Source: Paraspadella gotoi
Lineage: Eukaryota; Chaetognatha
Assembly: GCA_051294375.1 (NCBI GenBank)
Contig: CM119263.1
Span: 9,416,432 to 9,480,431 of the forward strand
Reading direction: 5' to 3'
DNA: 64,000 nucleotides
The position numbers were made by a program, and so were the translations under genes. A model generated the notes under the pieces. That model was not told the origin of the DNA, ran no database searches, and worked only from the letters and a program-made list of their open reading frames with translations. Below are positions 63,194 through 64,000 of the stretch, one piece after another. Positions within the stretch are counted from its first letter, which is position 1; every line of letters begins with the position of its first letter.

Positions 63194-64000
63194 CTAAGGG
63201 GAGGACGGATTCGGGGGGGGGGATTTGGGGGGGATTCGGGGGATGAGGAGAGTGAAAATGGCAAGGCGGTTTAATAAACAGCGATAATACAAAAACACTA
63301 TGAAATAGTTGTTTTTGTTGACGATGAATATTAAAATGATGTCCGTGACTAAGATTTTTTTTTTACTGAATGCCTTTAATCCAGTTTGCAAAACTGTGGT
63401 AAATAATAATTTAAAAATAGAATACTCCAGAAATGAAAATAGCCTCATTAAATTTTTTTTTTTTTAGGGGGAAAATCTGAAACAAAAGAAGATTAGCTGT
63501 CATTTCGTTTCTTCTTGTAATTCAATTTGCTTTTTAGATTAAACAAGAACGGTTGCCTTCTCACGTGTATTTCTCGTGACATGACGTGACATATCATGAC
63601 ATGACATGACTACTTGACTACAATAACTTTCTTAGACCATGTATTTATGACACGCACTTCATCGGAATTAGTTTCAGGATTTCCTAAAGGTGGCGCGAGT
63701 AGTCACTTTAATTTGAGGCTTTTCCCTTCTTAACAAATGAGCATTGAGCAACCAACTATACGCAAGTTATGACTATTTTTAACGTAAGTGGGACAGACTG
63801 ACAGACAGACATTCCGGCGGACCCACCGACCGACAGACCGACCAAAAAGTGACCTATAGAGTTGCTCCGCGAGTACTTGCGGCGCAACTAAAAAGTTGCA
63901 AAAGGGAAAGAGAGGGAGAACAGAAGCGACGTTGAGCTCTCTAGACCGCGATCCTCATGAAGCTGAAAGTAAAAATGAAACGAGGACCGAAACAGGAACC
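63194..64000. other. Dynein intron with a repeat end
   Basis: No exon seen. Near 63785-63895 there are GACAGACAGA/GACCGACAGACC runs, then GTTGCTCCGCGAGTACTTGC and GCAAC, giving inverted GTTGC/GCAAC. This resembles the GACCGACGGACCGAC segment of the 53539-54502 element and may be a related terminus. Confidence 0.35.

Overview
This window is metazoan nuclear DNA. Almost every gene is split by short AT-rich GT-AG introns, and the families seen (CACHD1/alpha2delta, DOK, tyrosylprotein sulfotransferase, TRIC channel, C-type lectin, axonemal dynein) are typical animal ones. The outer-arm dynein implies motile cilia. Exons are GC-rich with many CG dinucleotides, and the non-coding DNA is full of (GA)n/(CT)n microsatellites. 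I can say non-vertebrate animal but cannot name the phylum.

Left end (1-9861): four plus-strand genes. They are a BTB-BACK protein with two ubiquitin-like domains (about 343-4532, 5' end probably outside the window), a secreted QPD-type C-type lectin (5486-6244), a CHST15-like Golgi sulfotransferase (6876-8201) and a CAP/SCP-family secreted protein (8770-9861).

The rest of the window (10322-63193) is the 3' part of one minus-strand gene, an axonemal dynein heavy chain of the outer-arm DNAH5/8 type. I could place 32 exons. Their reading phases join without a break from the stalk (63193) to the stop codon (10322), giving 1442 codons. Its introns hold seven other genes. Five are antisense: a CACHD1-like VWA/Cache receptor (12011-15915), a secreted protein built from a duplicated unit (22508-23870), a DOK-like PH-PTB adaptor (33340-36549), TPST (39231-41193) and a small protein with a cysteine-rich tail (52868-55188). 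Two are on the same strand: catalase (43890-47426) and TMEM38/TRIC (58017-60370). A lysine-rich repeat ORF and a membrane-segment exon at 41.9-43.1 kb may be an eighth.

The 18.5-kb dynein intron (24948-43403) contains two large inverted repeats (24388-26477 and 28796-31682). Both are centred on the same 430-bp core. A 25-base N gap and an insertion-rich second copy of the 18.8-20.8 kb repeat lie between them. Part of this looks like gap filling with uncorrected long reads, so its structure should not be trusted without read evidence.

Other repeats include a dispersed element with inverted ends (18122-20799, 53539-54502), a 140-bp MITE-like element (3069-3208), a tRNA-like SINE candidate (about 53165-53400), and a palindrome carrying two inverted hammerhead-like cores (61671-61771).
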